Assembly: GCF_028502605.1 (NCBI RefSeq)
Contig: NC_079234.1
Coordinates: forward strand, 2,108,001-2,172,000
Reading direction: 5' to 3'
Length of the DNA stretch: 64,000 nt
DNA from: Trichoderma breve
Taxonomy: Eukaryota; Ascomycota; Sordariomycetes; Hypocreales; Hypocreaceae
The notes beneath the pieces were generated by a model. It was not told where the DNA came from and ran no database searches. It saw only the letters and a list, made by a program, of their open reading frames with translations. The stretch's first letter is position 1. Every line of letters begins with the position of its first letter. Positions 40,572 through 52,324 of this stretch are shown piece by piece. The translations under genes were made by a program, and so were the position numbers.

Positions 40572-42620
40572 TGTGAAGAAGAGTAAGGTAGGCGGTTTAG
40601 ACTTGGAGCATGTGCTTGCTGCTGCAACTTACACATGCAATGGATTTCTATGACCTACTATTTGAACAATGCGATGAGGGCAGAGGAGAGAAGAAACAAT
40701 GCAAAATGCCAAGGGATGTTTACAGAGACTGGAAGGAAATACAAGGACCAGCGGAAGATCGATCTAATACTCTGTGGCAGTTTTTAGTTTCGTTTATGTC
40801 ACTCCGGTTCAGGATGCACGATTAGATAGACCTCGGCTGCGGATTTCCTGGTGTCGCGACTCGGTTTCCTACCGGACGTGGGTCGGCGCGGCATTTTAGC
40901 CGAGGTCACCACGGCTAACAATATAAAGCGAAGAGGAAGCGTGTGAGCTGTAATAATGGGAAGATGCGCTGTTTGTATGGAGATGTATTGTCTATCTCTT
41001 TCATTACTACAGCAATACAGATGGGTAGTCTAGTGCATTGGTTGTGGGTTGGGTTGTGTATATGTTATTTTTTTTAATTTTATTTCCTATTTTGTTATTT
41101 TTTTTTTTTTTTCAATTGCATTTTTAATGCAACATCTCTTTTTTTTCTTCCCCTCTCTCTCTTCTCATTTGCTTCTTAATACCAGCATCACATGGAATGG
41201 CACACCAAGCAAAGCCACGTTCATTTCTGCCGCTGTTTTGGCGTGTGCTAATTAATTGCAACTTGACAGGCACTTTAGAACTGGCGCCTATCAAGGTAGG
41301 TACTGACTGTAGTGCATCTCCTAGGCACAAAAAGTCACCAACCACACCTTATCAACCGCACAGCGCGGCACGGCATGCCTCAACTGTACACTATGACCGT
41401 TTGGGTCAGGTCGTCAATGCAGCAAGCGCGGTATCATCGTGGCTGTACAGAAATACCCTTGGCCTTGGGCTGACGGGAAGCTGCTCGACACTCTTCGTCT
41501 CTGTGCTGTGTCTCTTACGGAGTACCTTTACTGGACTCGTGCCGCTTGGGGTCCGCAATCTTCGTCCAGTCGTACCAATGGCACAGCCGCTGCGTGTATG
41601 GCCTATCACCGTCGATACTCAGCTGTGCCATGGACTCCATCCCACGACATACAGCTGCCTCCCCCCCCCTCTCACTCCTTGCCTTGTGCCTTGTGCCTCG
41701 TCCATTTGGCTCTGCTCTGCTTTGCTTTGCACGTAGCGACGCGCTCGCCTTGAATTGACTGACCAAATCCCTCCATTCTTGTTCTCGGGCGGTTAGCGTC
41801 GACAATCGCTCGCGCCATCACGGACCTGCGTCTGCTTTGCCGTGTGCAGATGCGACCTCTCGCTCTCTTGGTATGCGCTAAAACCACTTTGCCGCCTAAT
41901 TGCCCATCCCCCGCCATCATCCAACTCTCGGCTGAGATTTTGCCCATCTACAGTAACGGCTCGCTGCTATCCCTTGATTCGATCCAGCTCGAGCGAAGCC
42001 CCCTTTCGCGTATCGTTTTCGCATGTCGTTTCGGCTGTCTGATATTGATTGCTTGCATCGCATTGTCCCTCCTCCGCCTTTTCGGCGTCCTCCCGCCTTA
42101 CTTTGCCGTATTTTGCCAACCGCCCTCTCCCGGTAGCTTGGAATAAGGCACGCTTGGTGTCGATAAAAGATACCTGGCCAGGTTCACGTGCCTGCGCAAC
42201 AGCACAACGCGCGCATACATAAGCTGGCGCGGGGGGTAGCAATTCCCAACACAGGGGGACGGCTGGGAGGAAATCCGGGAGACAAAGGATCCGTAGAGAC
42301 ACAATAGAGGGACTTTACGGTCCCCATTCAATCCGCCCAGCTCTGGACTCGCGTCGTCCTAGCCAAGCGGCTGCTTAAAAGAAAGAAAGAAGAGACGAAG
42401 TCAAGGGTGAAGGAGAAGAGGAAAAGGAGAGTGGGAAGAAAAAGAGAGTGGGTGTGAGAGAGGGAAAAAAAAAAAAAGGAGCGGCAGGCTTCGTGTGTCC
42501 CGGTCCCCGTCAGCTCAAGCAAAAAGAGCGTCTCGCGTCCACACCACCACGTTACCATAGCCCCCGCATGCCCAAGGGTGCCATGGAGAGCTGACCGATG
42601 ACTTCTTGGACAACTGAACT
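40572..42620. other. Long divergent promoter and leader of the C2H2 factor gene
   Basis: A 2.05-kb region, the longest gene-free stretch. It includes poly-T (41068-41112), C/T-rich blocks and, in its last 60 bases, two short uORFs before the C2H2 start. Open frames of up to 179 codons around 41197-41736 are proline/cysteine-rich and look like chance. Long upstream regions are common before fungal regulators. Confidence 0.55.
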
Positions 42621-42624
42621 ATGA
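42568..42624 (+). promoter_or_regulatory. Tandem uORFs overlapping the C2H2 start codon
   Basis: uORF1 (42568-42594) reads ATG CCC AAG GGT GCC ATG GAG AGC TGA. uORF2 (42598-42624) encodes MTSWTTEL and ends in TGA, whose first two letters lie inside the main ATG at 42621 (ATGA). If the leader is transcribed, these would force reinitiation or leaky scanning, so translation would be conditional. This is read directly from the sequence; the transcript start is not known. Confidence 0.5.
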
Positions 42625-44249
42625 ACACGGCTCCGCACCGACAAAGCACGCACCAAGGTCAATGCCAGGAACACTCGATGCAGCTAGACTCCGTCACCTA
42701 TGATCCAGATGAGGTTCTTTCACCAGGCACTCCTCAGATGAAAGCAGTGCATCCAAAGCTCGAACTCACCGAGAGCCCTCCCCCGGAAATACCAAGCGCT
42801 CAAGTCAGTTTCAGCCCTCCTCCTCTCGACGGATTTCCCAAGTCTAATCGCCCAAAGATCCGGCCCGTCTCTGGTGATGCTGTCCTTGTCGCCTACCTCG
42901 GCGGCGGCAGTCACCCTGAGATAGCCCAAGCTGCTAGCCACCAGGCATTGCCTGGCGCAGACGAGGGCTCCTTTGAGTTCTCTGATGGTGAAGATGACGC
43001 CTCACAAAAGAGTCCATCGCGAGACGCCAAACTTCCGGAAGCCGACATTATCCAGCGGCCGGATGGCGCCGCTACGGCCCTGCGGGCCGTTGCCGCCGAT
43101 GCTTTAGCTGCGGGTGGCCACCTCTCCGGGGAAGATAAGCCCAGTGTTGATCTGTCAGCCTCTACTTACCAACTCTCAATTCATGACGATGCCGTATCCA
43201 GCCCCAAGCGCGAAGTCAAAAGCCCGCCGTTGGGCGGACATCTCAGCATGTTGTCGCCCTTGCCCCCTTTGCAAATAGACTCGCCCAAGTATGATGGTGT
43301 GAATGGCCCGAGCCTACCTTCAATACGAACGACTCTGGGTGATATTAACAACCTTCCGACGGACATGCCAACGCCAAACGACAACAGAGACTTACCAGGA
43401 CGTCACACCGGCGATGCGCGAACCTTTTCTCGCTCCCCAACCGTAGGTGTCCCACGCTTCTCGTCAATGTCAACCGGCAGTCGTGCGTCGCATCCAATTT
43501 CTCCCAGCGAATCGTATCAACGCAGCTTCCCATCTCCCAACTCCCTTCCCGCCTCCAGTCCTGACAACTTCGCGACCAATGGATCAATGCATCGCTCTCC
43601 CGCCGAGTACCCCAATAATAACGCCTCCAGCAATGCCCACCAACCCGGCTACACCATCACATCGCCAGTCAACATAGCCTCTGTAGCGGATCGCATGAGC
43701 ATCGACGGAATCACTAACCCTCAAGTTGGAAGTTACAGCTGCACATATCCCGGGTGCACTGCCCCGCCGTTTCAAACCCAATATCTTCTCAATTCTCACG
43801 CTAATGTGCATTCTTCAGTCCGTCCTCACTACTGCCCCGTGCAAGGTTGTCCTCGTGCTGAAGGGGGGAAAGGATTCAAACGGAAGAATGAGATGATTCG
43901 GCATGGTCTGGTCCACGACTCTCCTGGATACGTCTGCCCCTTTTGCGCAGACAGAGAACACAAATATCCCCGGCCGGACAATCTCCAGAGGTAAGGTTCC
44001 CACACACAAGTTCGAGTTTCCATATCCTGCCATTCATCAATCAAAGCGGGCGCAACCCCTCTAGTGCCCAAAGCTTCCATATGGGGATACTGATGACAAA
44101 GGATCGACCAATATTGACTTTCGCCCATTTGCAGACACGTTCGCGTTCATCATATTGATAAAAATAAGGACGACCCCCTGCTGAGGGATGTATTAGCACA
44201 ACGTCCAGACGGCCCAAGCAGAGGCCGACGAAGAAGGGCACAAGCCTAG
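42621..44249 (+). CDS. C2H2 zinc-finger protein, probable transcription factor
   Basis: Exons 42621-43990 and 44135-44249 give 494 residues. The first ~365 are disordered, rich in Ser/Pro with an acidic stretch (EGSFEFSDGEDDA) and several SPP/SPK sites. Three zinc fingers follow: YSCTYPGCTAPPFQTQYLLN with H-A-N-V-H at ~372-398, HYCPVQGCPRAEGGKGFKRK with H-G-L-V-H at ~403-432, and YVCPFCADREHKYPRPDNLQ with R-H-V-R-V-H-H at ~436-464. The third finger's His pair comes from the second exon, which confirms the splice. The tail RPDGPSRGRRRRAQA is basic. An activator or repressor role cannot be told, nor the target. I do not recognise an experimentally named orthologue. Confidence 0.9.
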
Positions 44250-45300
44250 GGCTCAGTGCTCAACTCAGTCACCATTCTGCTCTTCGATTCATCAAATTTT
44301 TGCGGCGGCATCCGAGTAAAATACCATCGTTTCACCCAATTTCACCCAACAACTGTCATCACCGATAAAAGAGATTTCGTTACATGAGATATCACTGGCG
44401 CACATGGAAAGGAACGGAAATGTTTATACATACTATAGTATGGTTCAGGAAAGCAAGCATGGAGTCTTGTAGTATTTATGAGTATTGGGGGAGCCTGGGA
44501 CAGTATTATATTAATTGCGGGCTATGGCGCACCAGATTCTAATGAGTTACCAAAATCAATGCGCTGCAAGCGTTCGTTGCCGTTTATGCCGAACATGACA
44601 GGTACCCTCTTGTTGCGTCTCTTGTCGTTTGACCATGCAATGCCTTCCATGCCACCATTGGGCAGGTACCTAACTGGACAGCTTCTACCACTAGGAGGTA
44701 CTAACATACATACCATGGAAGCATTTTCCTCCTCACGATACAGGTAATGGCAGGTGGCAGTTCATGCTTTGATCTCTCCTCCGATAGGGGCAGTTGCGCA
44801 GCTGCATCGTCCTGGCGTCCCCTATAATCCGATATTCCGAGCACCAAATTGCCCGTTATGGACTGAAATGACGATCTCTTTCATGGTGGTTGCAAGGCAG
44901 GAGCAGGAGAAGCGGCAGTGCCGCCAGATGGCAACCAGTTACTTCCTCTCTGGGCGAGCTGCCCCTTTCCCTAAAGCCCAGCGAGATGAAAAGAAGGGCA
45001 AGAGCACGGGGAACTTAGGGCAACAGCTCGCGAAAATTTCTTCTCTGCATATTTGGCAGCAACTGCCCAGACGCATCGCTTCGACCCATTTTGTGCAAGT
45101 CATCTCACGAGCTCCTCACTCGTGAGCAAGTTATCACTTTCTCTTCACTGCTGCACACTCCGTCAGTCGGAGAAGAATCAAAGCACTCACAGCTACTTAT
45201 TTCTCCCTTTCCGTCATTCAGGACACACGAGCTTACTTCACTTCCAGGCCTCACATCTTATCTGTAGCCATCATCACGCATTGGTTTGGAACACTCTGCA
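44250..45300. other. Intergenic region, no gene seen
   Basis: The 1.05 kb between the C2H2 and Mei2-like genes, both on the plus strand. Frames at 44478-45125 have no domain and GGTACC-like strings occur in the middle (about 44600-44700). The last 180 bases are pyrimidine-rich, fitting the leader of the Mei2-like gene. Confidence 0.55.
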
Positions 45301-47926
45301 ATGGCGCATCAGGTCGACAATCCGTCGTCTCCTCGGTCGTCGAGCGGAGGTGCCGATTCCTTCAAGGGAACGCCTGACACGCGATTGACCACGATGACCC
45401 CGGATGACGGCTCCAAGTCGTCCGCTCTGCTCAAGAGCTATGCGCGCTCAGCTGCTGTCGCCACGTCGCCAGCAAGACTTCCTGCTGGTGGCTTTCGCAG
45501 TACGGTTTCCCACCTGGACAAGGATCCCTTCATCACCACCATCCAGGGCGTTGGCACGAGGCTGTCACCCACCGCGTCGGCATTTAGCCCCTTCGTTGGC
45601 AATACCTACGTTCGATTGCCAAATGGAGATGGACCCATTTCTGCTGCCTTGAGCACCGACATGGGGTTGTCCAGGATTCTTGTCATCTCGTCGCCGACTC
45701 AGGTAGCTGCGCATGAAGTAGAGGCTCTTCTAACGGTGCGTAAGCGAACATGCTTCATTCACTTGACAAACACTGACAATGGTATTTGTGTTCAGGATCT
45801 AGGAAAAGATGGCAATCCCACTTACGGCGCGAGAAGCTTCAAGGTTCACAGCAGCGGTGTCTTTGTGTACTTTACAGACATCAGAGATGCTTGTGCCTCA
45901 CAGACGAAGCTTCATCAAGCTGATAAAGACTGGAAAGTTGCCTTTGCCAATCCGACACGTGTTGCCCAGTCCCAGGGCAGCCACATGGAGATGGGACAGA
46001 GTGCAGGTATGCCAGGACCCTACCACCCGACCCGGTTGAATAGATTTGCTAACTATGCAGCCGGCATCTCTCACACAGGTCAGATTATGGTCTTTGCTGT
46101 GGTTCCTCCAGGAGCTATGGTTGACCCAGTCCAAACTATGGGAGTGGCTCATCGATTCTTGCAATCGCACGGCCGCCTATTTGCCTTTGTCAAGCAGGCT
46201 ACTTTCCCAAACGGCTCTTTCAGAGCTGTTGCTGAGTTTTGTGACACCACTGCCGCCTTTCCTGTCATACAAGCTTGCAGCGGCGGTATCTCCACAGAGG
46301 TTTGTCGTTCTCCTTGACCTTACGACGAGCATTCATATTAATCTTTGCAACCACTTAGGGTATTCAGCTCTTTGCATCAGCATACAACGTCGATGCCTAC
46401 TCTACCGCCGCACTCACCGAAGCAGTAGAGGAAATGGCTGTCAGCAAAAGGCCAGATGATCCAGACCAACGGTTTGGCTCTGTGAGCTCCAACTCCTCTC
46501 AGGCCGGTCAGGGTGATCCACACTATAACGCACCTATTGCCATGTATCCTTTCATGTTCCAAGCGCCATTCACCCCAGCTGTGCCGTATATGCTGGATTC
46601 CTCCTTCCTCCCGGCGGCACAGACAGGCTCAGGGAGCCCACTGACCCCGTTTGCTCCCCAGTATCCCATCTTCGGAACTCTGTATCAGACGCCACCCTCT
46701 CCGGCTCTAACCTCCCATAACAGCTACAGTCCTTCGAGGACCTTTTCGGGTGCTGCCGAACGAGCGGATGCTCGCCGACAGAATGCTATGAGAATTAGCC
46801 GATCCACCTATCATAGCACCACGACTCATCATAATCATGTTGACATCAATCGTATCCGCGATGGCATCGACGTCCGCACTACGGTAGGCTCATCCAGCAT
46901 ATAGCTCCGAAATCTGGCTGACTTCTTTCCCGCAGATTATGCTTCGCAACATTCCCAACAAGGTAGATCAAGCCATGCTTAAAAGAATCATTGATGAGTC
47001 TAGTTGGGGAAAGTACGATTTTATGTACCTTCGCATCGATTTTGCCAACGACTGCAAGTGAGTCATTGTCATCTTAGCCCATGCAAGCTTCGCAAGTACT
47101 AATGATATTATGCAGTGTCGGATATGCATTCATTAACTTTGTAGACGTGAGCCTCATCTCCCTCCTTCGACTCTAACATTCACTAACTTTCGCCTGTAGC
47201 CTCTGGATATAATTGATGTCAGTACAATTTGAACAAGATTTGTGGATCTTCTGAGGGCTGGTACTGACTTCATTGACCCAGTTTGTCAACGCTCGCGGAA
47301 ACCAACGCTGGTATGCTTCCTCAATGGTATTTTACTGATTCCCTGACACATTGACACTTGATATAGGAACTGCTTCAAAAGCGACAAGGTGGCAGAGATC
47401 TCATATGCCAGTAAGTCAGCCTCAGCAGTATTATTATAACTCATTATACTAACCCAGTCGTATAGCTATTCAGGGAAAGGACTGCTTGGTGCAGAAGTTT
47501 CGAAACAGTTCTGTGATGTTGGAGGCTCCGCACTATCGCCCCAAGGTAAGTGTTTGCCGAAACTTTCCCTAGGATATCACTCTCTGAGACAAAGGCTAAC
47601 TAAGACAAGCTTTATTATACCTCTAATGGACCAATGCCAGACCTTGCCGGACAGGAAGAGCCGTTTCCCGAACCTGACAACCAGTCAAAGATGAAGCGAA
47701 GCTGCGAAAATGCTGAGCATGTTGGTAAGTTACACACTTGTGTCTGTTTCGAAGTATTTTTAACTGACTCCTTCCAGGACTATTCACGCCCAATGCTGGA
47801 CAGCATTTCCGTGATGAGCAACGGCGCCGACGATCCCAATATGACCGAGGCACTCGTCTTGCAGCCCTTGAGGAGTACGACTATGAGACGGCCATTCAGC
47901 ATCTTTACGGCAGCACGACCCAGTGA
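45301..47926 (+). CDS. Mei2-like RNA-binding protein
   Basis: Twelve exons: 45301-45735, 45796-46006, 46061-46299, 46359-46883, 46936-47057, 47116-47146, 47200-47217, 47282-47310, 47367-47410, 47466-47545, 47610-47724, 47778-47926; 665 residues. The C-terminal RRM type found only in Mei2 proteins starts LRNIPNKVDQAMLKRIIDES and continues GKYDFMYLRIDF, GYAFINFVDPLDI, KFRNSSVM. An RRM-like segment earlier reads SGVFVYFTDIRDA with KVAFANPT. Mei2 in fission yeast sequesters meiotic mRNA decay factors and is needed for meiosis. Two early introns (60 and 54 nt) are frame-preserving and stop-free. The 18-nt exon at 47200-47217 encodes PLDIID. Frame closes exactly at every join. Confidence 0.9.
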
Positions 47927-48303
47927 GTGAAGCTATGACGAACTAACTTGCCCCTTATTGGCAAAGGACTCTCGACTATTTTGCGACATTGAAGTTTACT
48001 GATCCCATTTGTGATGATTGTTTTTTCCCCTCTTTTTTTCTCGTTACGCACAACACAATTGCTATATTTCGGTTGATAACCATGATTTCACGTGGTGAGA
48101 TGAGAACACGTAGTTTGACAGACAGAGAACAGAGTTCGTTCATAGTTCAATACACATTTTGTTCGAGAAAGTAAAAACGCTTAATATCACTGCCATGAGG
48201 CTGACATCTAAAATCCCAGTAGCACTAACTAATACAGCGCTCATGAGAGCATCGACCGCTAACCAAGTAACTGGTACCTGTTACTGGAAATATCTACCTT
48301 ATG
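47927..48303. other. Convergent 3' intergenic region
   Basis: Holds T-rich 3' sequence (48020-48045) between the Mei2-like gene and the SUN protein gene on the opposite strand. Nothing coding is supported. Confidence 0.6.
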
Positions 48304-50808
48304 TTATGAGTCCTGATTCGATACCAAATGTTCAGGGAGAGAAGGAAGGGGTTTTCGGGGTGTGTTTAGATGGTTTGGAGCTGGATGGCGGAGGGAATGA
48401 AAGCGTGACTCGTGATCTAGATGGTGTATGTCTGAATAATTGTCATCATTTTGAGAACCCGGCGTTCCAAGTGAGGGATGCCGCCGTGGAAGCTCCTTTT
48501 GGCCGGTTTCACGAATTGGCTGGTGGGATTCAGTCGTCTCTAGGGAGGAGAACGTCATCCGTTTACTCGGTACGTTTGGTGCAGCTTCAAATGAAGAGAC
48601 ACTGACTACTGGAATATGGTTCGGCACCGGTTGTTCGTCTGCTTGGACACCCGGATCGGGTTTATAAAAGCCATGAGATCCATGGCCAGAATACGGCGGC
48701 GGCGAAGTATATGCAATCCCGGCAGCTTGTTCCTGCAAGGCGGCAAGATAAGGAATGGGGACTCCCCTAGAAAAGATGACGAGGAACAAGCAAGAGAGTA
48801 GGAGGATGGCCTGCACTATGGCCATGCGCTTCTGGAAGACTACTTCGTCGGCCAACAGGTTCAGCCTTGTGCTCAGTGCGACAATGTCACGCTCAGACTG
48901 CTCCCGCTGACTTTCGAGGGCTAGGACGGTGGATTGCCAAATCTGCTCGTACTGCTCACGTACGTTGCGCATCTCGGCGAGTACGGTGGAGTTAAGATCT
49001 CCGAGGAAACGAGTGAGCTTAGACACTTGCTTCTGTTCGGTTTTCTGCAGCGCATCCTGCATGAGCCGCGACTGGTCCTCGACGTATTTGAGAGATAGGG
49101 TGAGATTGGACTCGACTTGCTGCAGGCGCTTGGTGATGGAGTTGAAGAAACTTCCCTGCACGGTTGGCGTAGCAGCGGAGGCGCTCGAGGTACTTCGGGG
49201 TTTTCCTGTCCCGGAGCCTGTCCCGGAGCCTGTCCCAGTGGAATCTACAGGCTCTACCGGGACTTGGGCATTCTCGACGGCAGGTTTGGAAGGGTCCGTT
49301 TGTTTTAACGGCGGTGTAGTAGAAGGATCACGCGCTTGAGTGGCATTCGATCTTGGAGAATCCGGAGATACAGGATCTGATTCCACGGCACCATCTTTAC
49401 TCTGAGGTTTGACCCCCTCGCTGGCGGTTGTGGAGCCCAGGTTCCCTGGTTTTCCATCGGTTACCACCGTTGGAGACGCAGCGCATGTTGCTGTCAAAAG
49501 GTAAAAGGGGTCTTGGTCTAATGGCAGCAGAGAGGTGCTGACGGGAGGTGGTATAGTCTCCTCTTCAGTCTTGGTCTCGACAGTGGTTTCAACAGCCGCG
49601 GATGGTGGCATAACAGTAGCAGCGGGAACCGAGAGAACCTCTTCCTCCTCAACCTCCTCCTCTTCCTCATGAGCGTCATCTTCTCGGCCCGTCTCGCTAT
49701 CTTTCCAAGAGTCGAGCATTCTCGAGCCATGTACTCGCAGTAACGAAACTGGGCAGTAGTACTCGTTTCCGTAATGTGTAATGAATTCAAGCCTGATATA
49801 TTTCGCCCAGATTTGAGGGTTCTGTACAAGGAACGCCTGTATGTCACGAGAGTTTGCGGCTTCGAATATTCCAATCTCCCTCCACTTATCCATTTTCACG
49901 GGATATCGGTCGCTCACGCTGACCCTGAAATGACGAACCATGCTAGAGAAGAATTCGAAATTGGCGATGACGATTGTGTCGATGAGGATATCGTCACTTA
50001 GCTCGACGATGACATATTTGTTTTGCGCAGCACATTCAAGCAGCATGTAAGAGTCCTTGTTTTCCACCAGGATTGCTTTTGCGTTTTTGGCTTGCGGACC
50101 TGCTTTCAAAACGGTGGCACCCGCATCGAAGGACGAGTATGAGAAGCGTTCCTTGCAAGTTTGTCCGGCGTCTTTGCTTCGGTAGATGGGCGCTTTCCCA
50201 TCCTTGGACACAAGAGCCTCGTCAATATCATCGCCCTTATTCGAGTTTGCCGATTCCGCGTAGGTTCCAGTTCGAGTTCCTTCTCCATCGCCGTAATCAT
50301 CAAATGTTAGGGATATTTCTCCTTCTTCTCCCAGTCCCTCTTCCACGTCGTGGGACGGTCTGTCCCCTTTCTGACGCCCGCTTGAGTTCCGGAGGTGCAA
50401 GTCTTGAGGGTCTTGTCCAGTTTCCTTTAGCATCATCTCCTTCCAGTCCTCGAATGACATGAAAGGTGTCGCAAAGGTATCGCCCGCAGATGTCTTCGTC
50501 AACGTGTCCGTGTCGTTTTGTGTGGCTGCAGTTGGCGAAGCCTCCTCCTCCACAGCGGGCTGTGTAACACGCTCGGCAGCATCATAGTAGTCGCCTGTGA
50601 TTGAAATCTTGGTCGGGGCCGGTATTGAGTCCGTCCATGATGTCTTGAGGCATAGCGACGGCAGCGCGTGCGTGATGTAGTTGATGGTACGAGCGTCGCA
50701 TTGGCCAGGCGCACTCTGGGGAGAGGCTTTCGAGTTAGCCTGCACAAGGCCGCTTGATAAGAGAAGAAGAGTAAGACCAGCGTGCCAAATACACGAGGGG
50801 AGGGTCAT
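48304..50808 (-). CDS. Slp1/Emp65-type SUN-like domain ER protein
   Basis: A single exon of 834 residues. Residues 1-24 form a signal peptide (CIWHAGLTLLLLSSGLVQA). The SUN-like domain at ~222-360 shows FSYSSFDAGATVLKAGPQAK, YVIVELSDDILIDTIVIANF, EFFSSMVRHFRVSVSDRYPV, KYIRLEFITHYGNEYYCPVS. A linker rich in Glu/Val (~375-400) and a Gly-Ser-Gly-Thr repeat (49207-49230) lead into a coiled coil (~580-650) and one membrane span (~660-680, AIVQAILLLSCLFLVIFS), then a cytosolic tail. Yeast Slp1 with Emp65 guards folding of soluble ER proteins; this orthology is likely. Two acidic segments (GEEGEISLTFDDYGDGEG) precede the SUN fold. It stands alone, divergent from the derlin gene, another ER quality-control protein, 719 bases away. 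Confidence 0.9.
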   Translation of the reverse strand: MTLPSCIWHAGLTLLLLSSGLVQANSKASPQSAPGQCDARTINYITHALPSLCLKTSWTDSIPAPTKISITGDYYDAAERVTQPAVEEEASPTAATQNDTDTLTKTSAGDTFATPFMSFEDWKEMMLKETGQDPQDLHLRNSSGRQKGDRPSHDVEEGLGEEGEISLTFDDYGDGEGTRTGTYAESANSNKGDDIDEALVSKDGKAPIYRSKDAGQTCKERFSYSSFDAGATVLKAGPQAKNAKAILVENKDSYMLLECAAQNKYVIVELSDDILIDTIVIANFEFFSSMVRHFRVSVSDRYPVKMDKWREIGIFEAANSRDIQAFLVQNPQIWAKYIRLEFITHYGNEYYCPVSLLRVHGSRMLDSWKDSETGREDDAHEEEEEVEEEEVLSVPAATVMPPSAAVETTVETKTEEETIPPPVSTSLLPLDQDPFYLLTATCAASPTVVTDGKPGNLGSTTASEGVKPQSKDGAVESDPVSPDSPRSNATQARDPSTTPPLKQTDPSKPAVENAQVPVEPVDSTGTGSGTGSGTGKPRSTSSASAATPTVQGSFFNSITKRLQQVESNLTLSLKYVEDQSRLMQDALQKTEQKQVSKLTRFLGDLNSTVLAEMRNVREQYEQIWQSTVLALESQREQSERDIVALSTRLNLLADEVVFQKRMAIVQAILLLSCLFLVIFSRGVPIPYLAALQEQAAGIAYTSPPPYSGHGSHGFYKPDPGVQADEQPVPNHIPVVSVSSFEAAPNVPSKRMTFSSLETTESHQPIRETGQKELPRRHPSLGTPGSQNDDNYSDIHHLDHESRFHSLRHPAPNHLNTPRKPLPSLPEHLVSNQDS
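49207..49230. repeat. 12-bp tandem repeat inside the SUN protein gene
   Basis: Two perfect copies of TGTCCCGGAGCC followed by a partial third. On the coding strand they give GSGT units (GSGTGSGTGK), probably a flexible linker. Such repeats vary in length among strains. Confidence 0.8.
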
Positions 50809-51527
50809 GGTAAGGTATATGGCAAGTCATTGATAAAAAGACACCTGGAGGTTATTCAAGGTAAAGCAGTGGCAATATCAGGTACTTGTCTGGAATCCTG
50901 CTAGGCGGTTGACTCCATCATCCCTGGCAAGCCTGGTATAAACCACCTTCTCCGCATTAGCTGCGACTTCCTATTGAGTACACTGTACTAATCTTAGCAG
51001 GCAAGACGTTGAAGTGGCAGCTAGGCGGCTTTAGGCAAGTATATGTCTATAAATGGATAGCTGATGTCTTTCCTCGATGCTTCCACGAGCAAGGGTCGTT
51101 TAGTATGCCGTAGAATTAACCAAGAAATATATTGCTGTTTGAGTATATGAAGCGATATGAACGATAAAAATATAAATATTATTATTGGTTTAATATATTG
51201 TTTTATTATCAGATACAAAGCAGTTTCCACGATGCATAAATAATAGCCGAATTTACAGACGCAACGCAGCGCACGGGCAGCAGGAATATTAACACGGTGG
51301 TCTCATCAATTTGGCTAATCAACTGTGGATCTTCAACTTACTAATGCCTCGATCCCAACTAACAGATGTGGCAATGGTGCAACATGACATCGCATGCCAG
51401 GTAACTTAATGTACAGCCGGCTTATGTTGCCTGTCAAAGGCCACCTCAACCCTTCTTGATTTGCATCCGGCAATCGCATCGCCGACGAGTTCAACATCGA
51501 TTGCGGCCATCATTCAAGTCGTTCGCT
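50809..51527. other. Divergent promoter between SUN protein and derlin genes
   Basis: 719 bases with an AT-rich stretch at 51100-51250. No coding sequence is supported. Confidence 0.6.
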
Positions 51528-52324
51528 ATGGATCAAGTCATGGGCGGCGATCGCCTCCCACTGGAAGCATGGTTCTGGGAGATGCCTGTGTGCACGCGAT
51601 GGTGGACGGCGGCCACTGTCTTGACAAGCGCCCTCGTCCAGTGCCATATGGTGACGCCGTTTCAGTTATTCTATAGCTTCAGAGCCGTCTTTATCAAGTC
51701 ACAGGTTGGTCGCGCCTCCATTCACCACTATACTTCGCATTTCCTAACTGATGATGGAACTTGTAGTACTGGCGACTGTTGACGACGTTTCTCTATTTCG
51801 GTCCGTTTTCACTCGACCTACTCTTTCACATATACTTTCTACAACGCTATGCACGGCTGCTCGAAGAGTCATCAGGTAGATCAGCCGCATACTTTTCATG
51901 GCTCCTCGTCTACGCCATGGCGAGCCTCATTGTACTGTCGCCACTGGTTTCAATGCCATTCCTCGGGCACCCTCTCTCCTCTACCCTCGTTTACATCTGG
52001 TCTCGCCGTAACCCCGACACTAGACTGAGCTTCCTGGGCTTGCTCGTCTTCACGGCTCCGTACCTGCCGTGGGTGCTGATGGCCTTCAGCTTGTTTATGC
52101 ACGGCACGATCCCCAGGGACGAGATCATGGGTGTCGTCATTGGCCACATTTGGTACTTCTTCAACGACGTATACCCACCGCTTCACAATGGCTCAAAGCC
52201 ATTAGATCCCCCAAGCTGGTGGCGGAGGCTATTCGAGGGTCGCAGAACAGAAGATTCTACCACGGACATTGACGACATGGTGGGTGCAGCGGGAAGAGAT
52301 GTCGCTGCTGTAAACGTGCTGTAA
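51528..52324 (+). CDS. Derlin (Der1-like ER-associated degradation factor)
   Basis: Retrotranslocates misfolded ER proteins to the cytosol (family knowledge). Exons 51528-51704 and 51767-52324 give 244 residues. The start MDQVMGGDRLPLEAWFWEMP leads into TRWWTAATVLTSALVQCHMV, the derlin first helix. Family hallmarks YWRLLTTFLYFGPFSLDLLF (the WRL-T-F-FG block) span the splice, and SRRNPDTRLSFLGLLVFTAP with YLPWVLM follows. Several hydrophobic helices and GHIWYFFNDVYP (the conserved G-H-x-Y-F loop) are present. The C-terminal tail is polar and acidic. Length matches Dfm1/Der1 proteins. Confidence 0.95.

Noticed and set aside
41197..41736. 179-codon plus-strand frame in the long C2H2 upstream region
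   Set aside because: Cys/Leu/Pro-rich chance composition, no domain, and competing frames on both strands of the same stretch.
48159..48605. Plus-strand frame over the SUN protein C-terminus
   Set aside because: It mainly mirrors the coding strand of the minus-strand gene, which has clear domains.
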